Below, piece by piece: positions 1 to 8,208 of a stretch of 64,000 nucleotides of DNA. Position 1 is the stretch's first letter. Each line of letters starts with the position of its first letter. The DNA comes from Limosilactobacillus balticus. Its GTDB lineage: Bacteria; Bacillota; Bacilli; Lactobacillales; Lactobacillaceae. The notes below the pieces were generated by a model, which saw only the letters and a program-made list of their open reading frames with translations, made no database searches and was not told the DNA's origin. Position numbers and translations under genes: made by a program. Location of the stretch: contig NZ_JACIVH010000076.1 of the NCBI RefSeq assembly GCF_014145615.1, forward strand, positions 58,758 through 122,757. The letters are read 5' to 3'.

Positions 1-21
1 TGTAATTTTTGTTACAGCCAA
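1..21 (-). CDS. Start of a FakA/YloV-like (DAK domain) gene, partial
   Basis: The window cuts into the first seven codons of a minus-strand gene. It starts with TTG at 19-21 and reads MAVTKIT. A strong ribosome binding site (GGGGAGG on the minus strand, about 31-37) lies 9 bases upstream. It follows an Asp23 gene and rpmB, which is the place of yloV/fakA (fatty-acid kinase, DhaL-like domain) in Bacillus and lactobacilli. The product is therefore inferred mainly from gene order; the visible residues alone do not identify it. Confidence 0.5.
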
Positions 22-46
22 TTCGAAATTCCTCCCCAATGCTCGC

Positions 47-415
47 TTAATCTTCTAGTGTCCGTACACCTTGGACACATACATTAACTGAATTTGCCGT
101 AATACCGAGCATTGTTTCAAGATTATACTTTACCTTTGCTTGGACACTCTTTGATACTTCTGAGATCTTTGTGCCATAGCCTACAATAATATTAACATCA
201 ACAGCTACACCATTATCTTGCTGCCGAACAACAACGCCGCGCGCAAAATTTTCACGACGAAGAATTTGGTTAACCCCATCACGGAGGGGGTTTCGGCTTG
301 CCATTCCAACAACACCGTAGTTATCAGTAGCAGCCCCACCAACAACTGATGAAATCACATCGTTATCAATGTCAATTGTACCTGACTTAGTTTTGATTTT
401 TACTGCCATCGTCAT
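47..415 (-). CDS. Asp23/Gls24 family envelope stress response protein (YloU-like)
   Basis: This 122-residue protein has the Asp23/Gls24 domain over nearly its whole length: an SSVVGGAA-type N-terminal helix followed by VDVNIIVGYG and the C-terminal VNVCVQGVR strand. The family is small and abundant, often membrane associated, and linked to cell envelope homeostasis; its biochemical role is not settled. Its position between rpmB and a fakA-like start matches yloU of Bacillus subtilis. A GGAGG site lies just before the ATG. A hairpin at 564-593 separates it from rpmB, so it probably has its own promoter. A paralogue, YqhY-like, lies at 20387-20824. Confidence 0.88.
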   Translation of the reverse strand: MTMAVKIKTKSGTIDIDNDVISSVVGGAATDNYGVVGMASRNPLRDGVNQILRRENFARGVVVRQQDNGVAVDVNIIVGYGTKISEVSKSVQAKVKYNLETMLGITANSVNVCVQGVRTLED

Positions 416-563
416 GGCCTCCTTATAAAATTACCAATTGATTTTAGAATCCTATGATACTAAAATTCACAATTAAATCAATACCATCATACCATAGCAT
501 ATTTCACTAAAAAAGTAACTGATGGATATTTTTGCAATCGATCAATGGGGTTAATCAATTAAC

Positions 564-593
564 GTAAAAAATAAGCCGCCCAAGATGGACGGC
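564..593 (-). terminator. Rho-independent terminator after rpmB
   Basis: Inverted repeat GCCGCCCA (575-582) and TGGACGGC (586-593) with a three-base loop is followed on the minus strand by a T-rich run (565-572). It lies just past the rpmB stop codon. Confidence 0.75.
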
Positions 594-603
594 ATCATTT
601 TAA

Positions 604-789
604 TTAAACCCGAGTCACTTTACCTGACTTCAGTGTACGTGCTGAAACGTATACCTTCTTAGGCTTACCATTAACCAAAATGGTTACCTTTTGCAAGTTA
701 GGCTTCCAGCTACGCCGACTTGAGTTAAGGGCGTGAGAACGCTTGTTACCAAATTGCGTCCGTTTACCGTTGATAAAATCTTTAGCCAT
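604..789 (-). CDS. rpmB: 50S ribosomal protein L28
   Basis: The 61-residue protein begins [15 protein letters not shown] and shows the conserved SHALN(S)SRR and [18 protein letters not shown] segments of L28, a component of the large ribosomal subunit. The open frame extends 21 codons further upstream, but the ATG at 787-789 has a good GAGGAGGG ribosome binding site and matches the usual length, so I chose it. The usual Cys-based zinc sites are absent, so this is the zinc-free form. It stands alone between terminators, and the thiN operon ends upstream of it. Confidence 0.96.
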
Positions 790-938
790 TGGTGATACCC
801 TCCTCTTTGCTTCATAATTTTTTCGTTTACGCAAAACTGCGATGTAACTCACCTAATTAATCTACCATAGGCATCGCGACAATGCAATAGTTTTCTTTCA
901 AGTAATTTTCCTTGACAGGGTATTTTTATAGCAAAATC

Positions 939-1589
939 CTATTTCAATCGGTCATTACACTGAATTACAGAAACAATTCCACTTTCAAATGAAAAATGAT
1001 TTTCATCAGCCGTAAATTCATTACTTGTCCAGGAAAACGGAATTTGACTATTCCAATTTTGTAATGGATACTTTTCATCTTCCAATGTAAGGCCTCGAAC
1101 AGGAGTAAGATTAACAAAGGCCAGGTATTTTTTATGTGGGAGACGAGAAATCGTGTAATCCCCTGGCAAGTAATAAGTGACGACATTTTGACAATCAATA
1201 ATCTTAATCCGGGTTAAATATGGCTTAAATTCACTCTGCAGTGGAAGAAAGAGGTTAGCTAATAAATGGTCTAAGCGTCCTCCTGTTGCGCCAAAAATTT
1301 CAATTTCATCAGCCTGTTCTTGAATTGCAAATTTCACTCCTAATTGCGTATCAGTATAATCTTTTTCAGGAGGATAAGTTTCTATCCGAGTAATTTTATC
1401 TTCTAACCCTTGCAATTCTTCCCCAGTAATAGAATCAAAGTCCCCAATTGTCAAGACAGGCTTAATGCCCCACTTTAATAATCTTAAAGCACCCCGGTCG
1501 ACCCCAATCCATTTTTCATCTTTACGTTGCAAGATCAACTCGGTTGGAACCATTTCAAGCGGACCGCCAACTAGTACATTTACTCTCAT
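939..1589 (-). CDS. thiN: Thiamine diphosphokinase
   Basis: This enzyme transfers pyrophosphate from ATP to thiamine to give thiamine diphosphate. The 216-residue protein has the family signatures GVDRGA (about 29-34), GDFDS (49-53), EKDYTDTQ (75-82) and GATGGRLDH (100-108), followed by the C-terminal beta-sandwich thiamine-binding half. The ATG has an AGGAGTG site 4 to 10 bases upstream. It is the last gene of the operon that starts at gmk, right after rpe, as in B. subtilis. Confidence 0.95.
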   Translation of the reverse strand: MRVNVLVGGPLEMVPTELILQRKDEKWIGVDRGALRLLKWGIKPVLTIGDFDSITGEELQGLEDKITRIETYPPEKDYTDTQLGVKFAIQEQADEIEIFGATGGRLDHLLANLFLPLQSEFKPYLTRIKIIDCQNVVTYYLPGDYTISRLPHKKYLAFVNLTPVRGLTLEDEKYPLQNWNSQIPFSWTSNEFTADENHFSFESGIVSVIQCNDRLK

Positions 1590-1675
1590 TTTTCACTCCT
1601 AAAAAAATAGACCTTCAATATTCAGACAAATCCGAACTAGAAGATCCATTTTCGTTTTTTACTTAATGTGCCTAA

Positions 1676-2329
1676 TTACTTAGTAGCTTCTTCAAGAGCC
1701 TCGATTCGTTCAGCAGGATCTTCAGCGTTAAAGACATATGAACCCGCAACTGCTACCGTAGCACCAGCTTTGTAGCAATCTACAACGGTCTTGTCATTAA
1801 CTCCACCGTCTACTTCAATATCGAAATTGTAGCCTTTTTCTTCCTTAATTGCGTTTAATTGGGCAATCTTGTCAACAGTTTCTGGTAAGAATTTTTGACC
1901 ACCAAAACCAGGGTTAACAGTCATTACTAAGACTTGATCAACCATATGTAATACCGGTTCAATCATTGCAACTGGTGTACCTGGGTTAATAACAACTTCG
2001 GCTTTTACTCCACCGTTTTTAATAATTTGAAGAGCACGATGAATGTGTTGAGTAGCTTCTACTTGAACACCAATAATATCAGCGCCAGCATCAATGAACA
2101 TTGGCAAAATGTGTTCTGGACTTTCAACCATCAAGTGCACATCTAATACCATGTTGGTAATTGGCCGAATAGCCTTAACAAAACCTGGTCCGTAAGAAAT
2201 ACTTGGAACAAAGGTACCATCCATAACATCAATATGTAAGTATGGTGCACCGGCCTTTTCTACCTTTTCAATATCCTTTTGTAAATTTACATAATCTGCA
2301 CTTAAAATCGATGGTGCAACTTTAATCAT
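1676..2329 (-). CDS. rpe: Ribulose-phosphate 3-epimerase
   Basis: It interconverts D-ribulose 5-phosphate and D-xylulose 5-phosphate; in heterofermenters this feeds the phosphoketolase pathway. The 217-residue TIM barrel shows PSILSAD near the N terminus, HIDVMDGTFVP (32-42, metal and catalytic Asp), the NPGFGGQ phosphate loop and VDGGVN. The frame extends 14 codons further upstream, but the ATG at 2327-2329 has a GAGGGA site and starts the usual MIKVAPSIL sequence. It lies 10 bases after the rsgA stop. Confidence 0.96.
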   Translation of the reverse strand: MIKVAPSILSADYVNLQKDIEKVEKAGAPYLHIDVMDGTFVPSISYGPGFVKAIRPITNMVLDVHLMVESPEHILPMFIDAGADIIGVQVEATQHIHRALQIIKNGGVKAEVVINPGTPVAMIEPVLHMVDQVLVMTVNPGFGGQKFLPETVDKIAQLNAIKEEKGYNFDIEVDGGVNDKTVVDCYKAGATVAVAGSYVFNAEDPAERIEALEEATK

Positions 2330-2339
2330 CCTAATTCCC

Positions 2340-3230
2340 TCATTTCTTATAATTTGGTTTTTGATTAGCAATCAATTCATGGAACTGAAGATAATCATCA
2401 TACCGACTCTTCATGATTATACCATTGTTTACTGCTTCCTTCACAGCACATTGTGGCTCTTTTATGTGAAGGCACCCCCGAAACTTACAAGTGGCTGAAA
2501 TCTTAGCCATTTCAGGGAACAAATGCGGCAAATCATTCACTGTCATATCAAATGTTTCATACGATGAAAAGCCAGGGGTGTCGGCTATCAGAGCGCCGTT
2601 AACATCTAGTAAGCTTACTTTTCGCGTTGTATGCCGTCCTCGTTGAAGTGCTTGGGAAATTTCGCCCGTCGCTAATTTTAATTGGGGGGCCATATGGTTA
2701 AGCAAAGTTGACTTCCCTGCTCCTGTCTGACCCATCATTGTTACAATATTTCCCTTTAATTCTTCCATCAAATTTGCTAATTGATCAGGATTGAAAGGCT
2801 CACGAGCCGCATAAACCTGGTAGCCAATTTTACGATAGCCTTCAATTGTCGGCAGAAGGTGTTGGTATTCCTCGTCTGTCAGTAAGTCAGTCTTTGAGAA
2901 ATAAATTAAAGGAGTAACATCCTGTGCTTCTAAAGCAATCAATTGCCGATCTAAAAGGTTAGCGGAAAATGCTGGTTCTTTAGCTGAGGTTACGACAACT
3001 GCCATATCAACATTAGCAACAGGTGGCCGCACCAACTGATTGCGGCGGGGTAAGATTTTTAATAAATACCCTTCCTGCTGATTTTCAGCGCTAAATTCAA
3101 CGTGGTCGCCAACTACTGGCTTAATCTTTCGTTGACGGAAGTTTCCCCGTGCTCTTGTCCGATAAATCTTTTCATCTGCAATTACATCATAAAAGCCACT
3201 TAATGATTGTTGGATTATTCCTGTTTTCAA
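2340..3230 (-). CDS. rsgA: Small ribosomal subunit biogenesis GTPase RsgA
   Basis: RsgA is a circularly permuted GTPase that helps mature the 30S subunit. The 296-residue protein has an N-terminal OB fold, then SKTD (112-115, G4), the P-loop GQTGAGKST (167-175, G1), DTPG (217-220, G3) and a C-terminal zinc site C248-C253-H255-C261. The start codon is TTG (3228-3230) with a GGAGGTG site close upstream. It sits 12 bases downstream of prkC; in related bacteria RsgA is a known substrate or neighbour of the PASTA kinase. Confidence 0.96.
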   Translation of the reverse strand: MKTGIIQQSLSGFYDVIADEKIYRTRARGNFRQRKIKPVVGDHVEFSAENQQEGYLLKILPRRNQLVRPPVANVDMAVVVTSAKEPAFSANLLDRQLIALEAQDVTPLIYFSKTDLLTDEEYQHLLPTIEGYRKIGYQVYAAREPFNPDQLANLMEELKGNIVTMMGQTGAGKSTLLNHMAPQLKLATGEISQALQRGRHTTRKVSLLDVNGALIADTPGFSSYETFDMTVNDLPHLFPEMAKISATCKFRGCLHIKEPQCAVKEAVNNGIIMKSRYDDYLQFHELIANQKPNYKK

Positions 3231-3242
3231 ACTGCACCTCCA

Positions 3243-5147
3243 TTATCCAGTAATATTTGTTGCACTCATAATCGTTCGGCCATTGCGAACAACGCGATAT
3301 GCACCTGTTTGTCCTTGTTTAAGGGTAAACGGTACATTAATTGTTGTCTCTTGGTTAATTGTAATATCTTGATACTCCATCGTTAAATTATGGTTAGCAT
3401 CTCTAATATATACCTGCACCCGGTTTTCACGTTGTCCACCATTTCCATCAAATGGAATGTTAATCTGAATATTTGTCGTCTTCGTTTGGTTACCAGAATT
3501 AGCAATGGAAACCGTTAACGTATCACCATGATTTAATGTCGAACCAGCTCGTGGCGTCTGATTAATCACATGGTTAGTCGCAATTATTTTTGATTTTTTC
3601 TCTTGAGTTGTCAATTGTAAATTATTTTTATTTGCAAACTGTTGAACAGCACTAATATCCTGATTCTTAAAGTTTGGAATCTTGATTGGTTCTTTCCCTG
3701 CACTTACCCGAAAAATAATTGTGTTAGTAGCAGGCTTAACAATCGTACCTTTTTTGTGGTTTTGCCTGATAATCTGTCCCTTATCGATATCATCCGAATA
3801 CACTTGTTCTTGATGAACTTGAAATCCCTTGCGACGAAGGTTGGCCGCTACTGAAGAGTAGTCTTCACCAACGTAATCAGCCATTTGCAATTGCTTAACT
3901 CCTGTACTAACCATTAAATTGACGGGAGTACTAACACGGATCTTATGGCTGACGTCAGGATTGGTTGAAACAATTCGATTTTTATCCACTGCCTGACTAT
4001 TTACCCGAGTAATCTTACCGATCCGCAAATTTTGCTGGTGCAATCGTTGTTCTGCCTTTAGTACCGTCATTCCTTCTACATCAGGGATGATTACTTGACG
4101 GATCAAGAACCACCAGCTACAGACTGCAATCAGTGTAATTATACCAAGCGTACCGCTAATAATCCCATATTTTTTCCACTTTTGCGGTTTGGCTGATGAC
4201 TCAACGGTTTGCGAATCAGTTGACTTCTTTGATTGGTAATCATCAGCTTTTAAGTGTTTAATATCTAACACCTTAGTTTCTCCATTATCATCTTGTTGGA
4301 TCTTTAACCGCGGCTCATTAGCTCTTTGTGGATCAAGGACAGTTTTTAAATCAGCCGCCATTTCATTAACTGAATTATACCGCTCGGCTGGTTCCTTTGC
4401 CGTCGCTTTAATTATTACGTTTTCGAGTGCTTGAGGAATTTCTTTATTCTGTTTACGGACAGAAGGAATTTCTTCACGGAAATGCTTTAATGCAATTGAG
4501 ACAGCTGTTTCTCCTTCAAATGGAACCTTTCCTGTTAAAAGTTCAAACAAGATAATTCCTAGTGAATAGATGTCCGATTGCTTAGTAGCAATGCTTCCTC
4601 GCGCTTGTTCTGGAGATAGGTAGTGGACTGAACCCATCAAGGTATTAGTTTGCGTTAATGAGTCTTGCGATACAGCAACTGCAATTCCAAAATCAGTAAT
4701 TTTAACATTTTTATTTTCATCAATTAAGATATTTTGTGGTTTTAAGTCCCGATGGATAATCCCATGAGCATGGGCGGTCGCAACTGCCGAAAGCACCTGT
4801 TCCATAATATCAATAACTTGTGGAAGTGGAATTGGATAGTGCTTTTTTATATATGCTTTAAGGTCTGTTCCCTTTACATATTGCATTACCATATATTGCA
4901 GACCATGATCCTCGCCAACATCATAAATACCAACAATGTGAGGATCATTTAACTGCGTCGCGGCCATTGCTTCCCGATGAAATCGTCGTTTAGTATTTGG
5001 ATCGTCCCGCAAGTCAAGACGCAAGAGTTTAACAGAAACGTCCCGATCAAGAACTATATCATGTGCCAAGTAAACATTGGCCATTCCACCTTCACCAAGT
5101 GACCGAATTATCCGATATCGGTGACCAATTTCATATCCAGGATTCAT
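3243..5147 (-). CDS. prkC: PASTA-domain Ser/Thr protein kinase PrkC/Stk
   Basis: This membrane kinase senses muropeptides or lipid II and phosphorylates cell-wall and cell-division proteins. Of 634 residues, 11-270 form a Hanks-type kinase: glycine loop GEGGMANVY (18-26), catalytic Lys40, HRDLKPQN (132-139), DFG (152-154) and an SPE motif (178-180). A single transmembrane helix follows at about 327-349, then three PASTA repeats to about residue 552 and an extra C-terminal beta-rich domain of about 80 residues. The cognate phosphatase gene is directly upstream, 3 bases away, so the pair is translationally coupled. Confidence 0.97.
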   Translation of the reverse strand: MNPGYEIGHRYRIIRSLGEGGMANVYLAHDIVLDRDVSVKLLRLDLRDDPNTKRRFHREAMAATQLNDPHIVGIYDVGEDHGLQYMVMQYVKGTDLKAYIKKHYPIPLPQVIDIMEQVLSAVATAHAHGIIHRDLKPQNILIDENKNVKITDFGIAVAVSQDSLTQTNTLMGSVHYLSPEQARGSIATKQSDIYSLGIILFELLTGKVPFEGETAVSIALKHFREEIPSVRKQNKEIPQALENVIIKATAKEPAERYNSVNEMAADLKTVLDPQRANEPRLKIQQDDNGETKVLDIKHLKADDYQSKKSTDSQTVESSAKPQKWKKYGIISGTLGIITLIAVCSWWFLIRQVIIPDVEGMTVLKAEQRLHQQNLRIGKITRVNSQAVDKNRIVSTNPDVSHKIRVSTPVNLMVSTGVKQLQMADYVGEDYSSVAANLRRKGFQVHQEQVYSDDIDKGQIIRQNHKKGTIVKPATNTIIFRVSAGKEPIKIPNFKNQDISAVQQFANKNNLQLTTQEKKSKIIATNHVINQTPRAGSTLNHGDTLTVSIANSGNQTKTTNIQINIPFDGNGGQRENRVQVYIRDANHNLTMEYQDITINQETTINVPFTLKQGQTGAYRVVRNGRTIMSATNITG

Positions 5148-5150
5148 TTT

Positions 5151-5891
5151 CTATCCCTCCTGGTTACTATTAATCCCAATTAAAACGGTAATATTATCTG
5201 GTCCGCCTGCATCATTTGCCATTTTTATAAGTTGAGCACATTTCTCTTCTAGCGGAATCTGCAATTCAAGCACCTTGATGATCCGCTCCTTAGAAACAGT
5301 CTTAAACAAGCCATCAGAACACATTAACAGTTGATCACCCTCATTTAATTCAAAGCGATTTACATCAACTTGTGCATCCGGTGAGATTCCAATTGCTCTT
5401 GTAATTATATTGCTCTGGGGTAACTTCAGTGCTTCATCTTCTGATATATCTCCGGTTTTGACCAATTCATTAACTAATGAATGGTCTACTGTAATCTGCG
5501 TTAACAGGTTTTGATGAAGGATATATCCTCGACTATCGCCAATATTAGCAACCACGACTGCATCTTTAAATGTAATAGCAGCGACCATTGTTGTTCCCAT
5601 CCCCTGCAAACGAAGGTTACGTTGGGATTGCGCTAAGATTTTATTATTGATTAATTGAGTTTCACGAGTAAACCAGCGGATTCCTTCCATCGAAGTTTGC
5701 GGGGGCCGTTTTTTAAACTGGCTCCCCAAAGTGGCAACGGTTTGCTCTGCAGCGATATCTCCACTACGATTGCCACCAATTCCATCAGCAATCACCATTA
5801 ATTGATTACCTAGTTTATTAGCAAACACAGCAACTCGGTCTTGGTTTTGCTTTCGTTGGTGGCCGATATCTGTTTGATAAGCAACTTTCAT
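5151..5891 (-). CDS. prpC: PP2C-family protein phosphatase PrpC/Stp
   Basis: This metal-dependent phosphatase reverses phosphorylation by the PASTA kinase encoded just downstream. The 246-residue protein has all PPM motifs: DGIGG (36-40), GDS (118-120), SDG (192-194) and GGPDN (229-233), which supply the metal-binding aspartates. The frame runs 20 codons further upstream into rsmB, but the ATG at 5889-5891 starts the family-typical MKVAYQTDIG and has an AAGAAGGG site upstream. The gap to the rsmB stop is 7 bases. Confidence 0.96.
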   Translation of the reverse strand: MKVAYQTDIGHQRKQNQDRVAVFANKLGNQLMVIADGIGGNRSGDIAAEQTVATLGSQFKKRPPQTSMEGIRWFTRETQLINNKILAQSQRNLRLQGMGTTMVAAITFKDAVVVANIGDSRGYILHQNLLTQITVDHSLVNELVKTGDISEDEALKLPQSNIITRAIGISPDAQVDVNRFELNEGDQLLMCSDGLFKTVSKERIIKVLELQIPLEEKCAQLIKMANDAGGPDNITVLIGINSNQEG

Positions 5892-5898
5892 TAATTTA

Positions 5899-7248
5899 CT
5901 ATATTCCCTTCTTAAGGCTACTGATGAAGAAGCCATCAGAATCAAAGTCACTCGGTAAAATAGTTAAGGTTGGTGAGTGACGACTATCCTTAACTTTTCG
6001 TGCAGTTTTTGTTTTTACTAACGCAAATTCTGGATGTTCAGCTAGAAATGCTTGAACAGTATCATCATTTTCTTGTCGTAAAATTGTGCACGTGCTGTAT
6101 GTGATTATACCGCCTTTTTTAACTTTCGCGGCAACCGCATTTAAAATTGCTAATTGAATCTTATGTAATTGTTTGCTACCACTTAGCGTCTTTGTATAAC
6201 GAATCTCTGGTTTCCGGCGTAAAAGCCCGATCCCACTACAAGGTGCGTCAACTAAAACCTTGTCAAAACTTTCATCATCAAAAAGTTGATCAACTTCCCG
6301 TGCATCAAGGGCATGAGCAGTAACGCGCTTTTCAACTCCTAGTCGACGGGCATTTTTTTCAATCAATTTAACCTTATGTTGGTGAATATCAAGTGCATCA
6401 ACATGGCCGTCTTCATTAGTGAGGGTTTCTGCTATTTGAACAGTCTTTCCACCCGGAGCTGCACAAGCGTCAAGTACTTTATCTCCCGGCTCAACATGCA
6501 TACTTTCCACGGCTAACATGGCACTTTCGTCTTGAATAGTAATTTCGCCATTTTTGAAGAGATCGGAACTGATAATTTCACCTTTAGTAATTACTAAAGC
6601 ATTTTGAGCAACACGGCTTTCTTGATATTCAATTCCAGCAGCATCCAAAGTTTGTTTGACGGTCTGAAGGTCAGTTTTGACGGTGTTAACTCTAATTACC
6701 TGATGAGCCGGCTCATTAATTGATTGAAGTATTTTTTCAGTATCTCCTTCACCATATTCGGCAGTTAGCTCATTGACCAGCCACCGCGGCACACTGTTTT
6801 CGATACTCAGCCGTAAATCACGTTCATTTATTTGATGCAAGTCAGGTAATCCTTTCCGCAAAACGGCATGTAAAACACCAGTAACAAACTTTCGAATACC
6901 TGGATTTCCCCGGCGTTTAGCTATTTCAATGCTTTCGTCAGTTACAGCCCAATCTGGAACTCGTTCTAAATAATGATACTGGTAAAGTGCAGATAGGAGA
7001 AGTGTCTTTACCCAAGGATCAAGCCGTTTCCCCTGCACAAACGAATTTAACCAATACTCAAGGGTAAGTTTATGCTGCAAAACACCATAAATAATATTAG
7101 TTGCCAAACGGCGATCTTTATCTGCCAACGGGTACTTTTTTAATAACTGGTCAACCTGCAAGTTTGAGTATGCACCATTTTCGACAACCCCTTCAAGCGC
7201 CACTAAAGCTAATTCACGTGCATTTTGCGGTTGAAATTTAGTCTTCAC
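5899..7248 (-). CDS. rsmB: 16S rRNA (cytosine-967-C5)-methyltransferase RsmB
   Basis: RsmB methylates C967 of 16S rRNA using S-adenosylmethionine. The 449-residue protein has an N-terminal NusB-like RNA-binding domain (about 1-140) and a Rossmann methylase domain with DACAAPGGKT (260-269), DAPCSG (334-339) and the catalytic STC motif (Cys387). The start is GTG (7246-7248) with GGGAGG upstream. The first codons overlap the fmt 3' end by 11 bases, which suggests coupling. Confidence 0.95.
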   Translation of the reverse strand: MKTKFQPQNARELALVALEGVVENGAYSNLQVDQLLKKYPLADKDRRLATNIIYGVLQHKLTLEYWLNSFVQGKRLDPWVKTLLLSALYQYHYLERVPDWAVTDESIEIAKRRGNPGIRKFVTGVLHAVLRKGLPDLHQINERDLRLSIENSVPRWLVNELTAEYGEGDTEKILQSINEPAHQVIRVNTVKTDLQTVKQTLDAAGIEYQESRVAQNALVITKGEIISSDLFKNGEITIQDESAMLAVESMHVEPGDKVLDACAAPGGKTVQIAETLTNEDGHVDALDIHQHKVKLIEKNARRLGVEKRVTAHALDAREVDQLFDDESFDKVLVDAPCSGIGLLRRKPEIRYTKTLSGSKQLHKIQLAILNAVAAKVKKGGIITYSTCTILRQENDDTVQAFLAEHPEFALVKTKTARKVKDSRHSPTLTILPSDFDSDGFFISSLKKGI

Positions 7249-8191
7249 TTACAACTTGGCCTCCCTCTGTAATATTTTTATGTCCATTAAGGTAAGAAGT
7301 AATATCCATTGCCTTTTTCCCTGCCGGCTTTAACTTATTAATCTGGTATGTTGTTCCATCTCCAGCAGCAATTACTAATTGATGCTTTGTAACCCGTACC
7401 ACTTTTCCTGGTTCAAGGGCTGTTTTTTCTTCTAATGGGGTCACATCATAAATTTTTGTCCGTAATCCATCAATAATCATGTTACCAAGAGGAGCTGGCC
7501 GCAATCCTCGCACCTTAGCATCAATTAAACGTGCTGGAAGGTGGAAATCAATCTGTTCTTGTTCACTAGTAATATTGGGAGAAAAGACTACTTTATCAGG
7601 ATCTTGAGCAACTGGATTAACATCCCCGCTAATAAGCTTAGGCAACGTTTCTGAAAGTAAGTCTCTTCCTAACAAACTAAGCTTTTTAAACATAGTGCCA
7701 CTATCATCAGTATCTTCAATCGGAATAGACCTTTGTGAAATAATATCTCCCGCATCCATCTTCTTAACCATGTACATAATGGAGACGCCGGTTTCTTTGT
7801 CACCATTAATAATGGAATATTGAATTGGAGCCCCTCCACGATACTTTGGCAGTAATGAACCGTGGACATTGATTGCTGCAATCTTAGCAGCTGCCAATAA
7901 CTTTGTTGGAAGGAATTGCCCATAGGCAGCAGTAATCATTAAGTCAGGCTGTAAACTAATAATTTTCTCCATTTCAGGACTTTTGCTGAGTTTAGCTGGT
8001 TGTAAGACTTCAATGTTGTATTGTTCAGCTAACTCTTTAACTGGCGATTTATGAAGAGTACGCTTTCGGCCGATATGGTGGTCCGGCTGGGTAAGAACTG
8101 CTTGAACATCGTATTCTGGATTATCAATTAAACTTTGTAAAATCGGAACAGCAAACTCTGGTGTTCCCATAAAAACGACTGATGTTGACAT
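7238..8191 (-). CDS. fmt: Methionyl-tRNA formyltransferase
   Basis: Fmt formylates initiator Met-tRNA using 10-formyl-tetrahydrofolate. The 317-residue protein starts MSTSVVFMGTPEFAV and carries the formyltransferase signature with Asn108, His110 (INVHGSLLPKYRGGAP) and Asp147, then the C-terminal tRNA-binding domain. Three codons upstream there is another ATG, but it abuts the AAAGGAT ribosome binding site, so the ATG at 8189-8191 is preferred. Its folate donor comes from the FolD and 5-FCL enzymes encoded elsewhere in the window, and peptide deformylase (61981) removes the formyl group. Confidence 0.97.
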   Translation of the reverse strand: MSTSVVFMGTPEFAVPILQSLIDNPEYDVQAVLTQPDHHIGRKRTLHKSPVKELAEQYNIEVLQPAKLSKSPEMEKIISLQPDLMITAAYGQFLPTKLLAAAKIAAINVHGSLLPKYRGGAPIQYSIINGDKETGVSIMYMVKKMDAGDIISQRSIPIEDTDDSGTMFKKLSLLGRDLLSETLPKLISGDVNPVAQDPDKVVFSPNITSEQEQIDFHLPARLIDAKVRGLRPAPLGNMIIDGLRTKIYDVTPLEEKTALEPGKVVRVTKHQLVIAAGDGTTYQINKLKPAGKKAMDITSYLNGHKNITEGGQVVSED

Positions 8192-8208
8192 TAATAACAT
8201 CCTTTCTT

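Noticed and set aside
3642..3854. Plus-strand frame of 70 residues within prkC
   Set aside because: It is antisense to the PASTA repeats, with no coding signals of its own.
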